Shown here: positions 63,037-64,000 of the stretch, in pieces
How the letters are laid out: each line of letters opens with the position of its first letter
Numbering within the stretch: position 1 is the stretch's first letter
From: CAZHJK01 sp964533275
GTDB taxonomy: Bacteria > Bacillota > Clostridia > Eubacteriales > Garciellaceae
Direction of reading: 5' to 3'
Length of the DNA stretch: 64,000 nucleotides
Assembly: GCA_964533275.1 (NCBI GenBank)
Contig: CAZHJK010000005.1
Coordinates: 59,477 to 123,476 of the forward strand
Program-made: the position numbers and the translations under genes
Notes under the pieces: model-generated
Database searches by the model: none
Told to the model about the DNA's origin: nothing
The model's input: only the letters and a program-made list of their open reading frames with translations

Positions 63037-64000
63037 ATGGCATATTTAAAGTATAATTATCAAGATCTTAAAAATCTATGTGAAATCGCATTTCAAAAGT
63101 TCGGATGTACAAAGGAAGATAGTGAAACCATAACAGATGTCTTGCTACTAGCAGATCTATTCGGAATTGAATCCCATGGGATGCAAAGACTTACTAGGTA
63201 TCATAAAGGAATTACAAGTGGTATGATGAAGGTAGATGCAAAATCCGAAATAATCCATGAAACTCCAGTATCAGCAGTTGTTGATGGACATGACGGTATG
63301 GGACAAGTTATTGGTAGATACTGTATGGAATTAGCCATAAAAAAGGCTAAAGAAACCGGAGTAGGATTTGTTGTAGCAAATAATTCAAATCACTACGGAA
63401 TAGCAGGTTATTATTCAAGAATGGCAATGTTAGAAGGAATTATGGGAATATCCATGTGTAATTCTGAGGCAATAGGAGTACCAACCTTTGGAAGAAAGGC
63501 TATGATGGGAAGTAACCCAATAGCAATATCAATGCCAGCAAAACCCATACCATTTCATCTAGATATGTCCACAACAGTAGTTACAAGAGGTAAGCTAGAA
63601 GTATACAATAAAAAAGAAGAACCCCTACCAATAGGATGGGCAATAGATCATACAGGAAAAGACAGTAGTGATGCAAAACAAGTATTATATGATATACAAA
63701 ACAAGTTAGGCGGAGGGATAGTACCCATTGGCGGATCCTCAGAACAATTTGGCGGTCACAAGGGTTACGGTCTAGGGGTTGCAGTAGAAATGTTTACTGC
63801 AGTTCTATCAGGTGGACTCACCGGAAACCATACCCATATAGGCAATGTAGGAAAATGCTGTCAGTCATACTTTGCAATAGATACAGGAATATTCGGAGAT
63901 AGAGATATAATTGAAAATAGTATGTCTACATATTTACAAGAACTTAGAGATTCCGATAAAGCAGAGGGACAAAGTAGAATATACACCCATGGAGAAAAGG
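63037..64000 (+). CDS. malate/L-lactate/sulfolactate dehydrogenase-type (Ldh_2) oxidoreductase, 3' end outside window
   Basis: A frame of 321 codons running off the right edge. It belongs to the Ldh_2 family of NAD(P)-dependent 2-hydroxyacid dehydrogenases (malate, ureidoglycolate, sulfolactate and similar). Markers are IESHGMQRL (about 45-53), NNSNHYGIAGYYS (catalytic His, about 116-128), NPIAISMPA, DMSTTV and HKGYGLGVAVEMF (about 244-256). The ATG has AGGAGG at 63022-63028 and an ideal spacing. It probably belongs to the same catabolic cluster, but a separate promoter is possible because the preceding gap is 113 bases. Confidence 0.88.
   Translation, partial: MAYLKYNYQDLKNLCEIAFQKFGCTKEDSETITDVLLLADLFGIESHGMQRLTRYHKGITSGMMKVDAKSEIIHETPVSAVVDGHDGMGQVIGRYCMELAIKKAKETGVGFVVANNSNHYGIAGYYSRMAMLEGIMGISMCNSEAIGVPTFGRKAMMGSNPIAISMPAKPIPFHLDMSTTVVTRGKLEVYNKKEEPLPIGWAIDHTGKDSSDAKQVLYDIQNKLGGGIVPIGGSSEQFGGHKGYGLGVAVEMFTAVLSGGLTGNHTHIGNVGKCCQSYFAIDTGIFGDRDIIENSMSTYLQELRDSDKAEGQSRIYTHGEK

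Overview
The window is chromosomal DNA from a low-GC, Gram-positive, probably anaerobic Clostridia-like bacterium. The evidence is the AT-rich coding sequence, strong GGAGG ribosome sites with frequent TTG/GTG starts, KtrAB-type potassium uptake, a GlgC/GlgD pair, two-subunit FeS hydro-lyases and no respiratory-chain genes. I saw no rRNA, tRNA or CRISPR array. The genus cannot be fixed from the sequence; an Alkaliphilus/Tissierellia-like organism is only a guess.

Layout. 0-8 kb: an FAH-family hydrolase, a MATE pump, and a potassium block (TrkH/KtrB, a full RCK subunit and two single-domain RCK proteins) divergent from a KdpD/KdpE-like two-component system. 8-12.6 kb: an amino-acid/opine cluster (ornithine cyclodeaminase-like, opine dehydrogenase-like, GltS-like symporter) divergent from an RpiR regulator. 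12.7-13.0 kb: two gene tails that look like deletion scars. 13.2-24.9 kb: a complete glycogen operon (glgB, malQ, glgC, glgD, glgA, glgP, pulA).

25.08-39.89 kb: a markedly GC-richer, all-plus-strand island. It starts with a deleted excisionase-like HTH remnant coupled to a membrane LuxR-type regulator. A terminator-bounded operon of zinc-ribbon membrane proteins, lipoproteins and large surface proteins follows. None has a function I recognise, and this is the best candidate for an undescribed system. One large member is broken by an IS3-family element whose 4-bp target duplication can be read directly; removing the element restores the frame.

39.9-52 kb: host-like DNA again, with an FMN reductase and a DUF438/hemerythrin/PAS gene broken by a 1,645-bp IS1595-family element. 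That element has clear terminal inverted repeats, an 8-bp target duplication and an SdpI-like passenger gene. Next come a GntR regulator with a palindromic operator in front of a dicarboxylate carrier and tartrate dehydratase/fumarase subunits, then PAP2, a second MATE pump behind a leader terminator, MgtC, a radical SAM protein and a DUF454 remnant. 52.6-64 kb: an RpiR-controlled catabolic cluster with a GlcD-like flavoprotein, an FeS partner, a UPF0261/Tm-1-like protein, a creatininase-family hydrolase, a ribose-type ABC importer, a DMT carrier and an Ldh_2-type dehydrogenase running off the end. Together they look like uptake and oxidation of a polyol- or hydroxyacid-type compound whose identity the sequence does not give.
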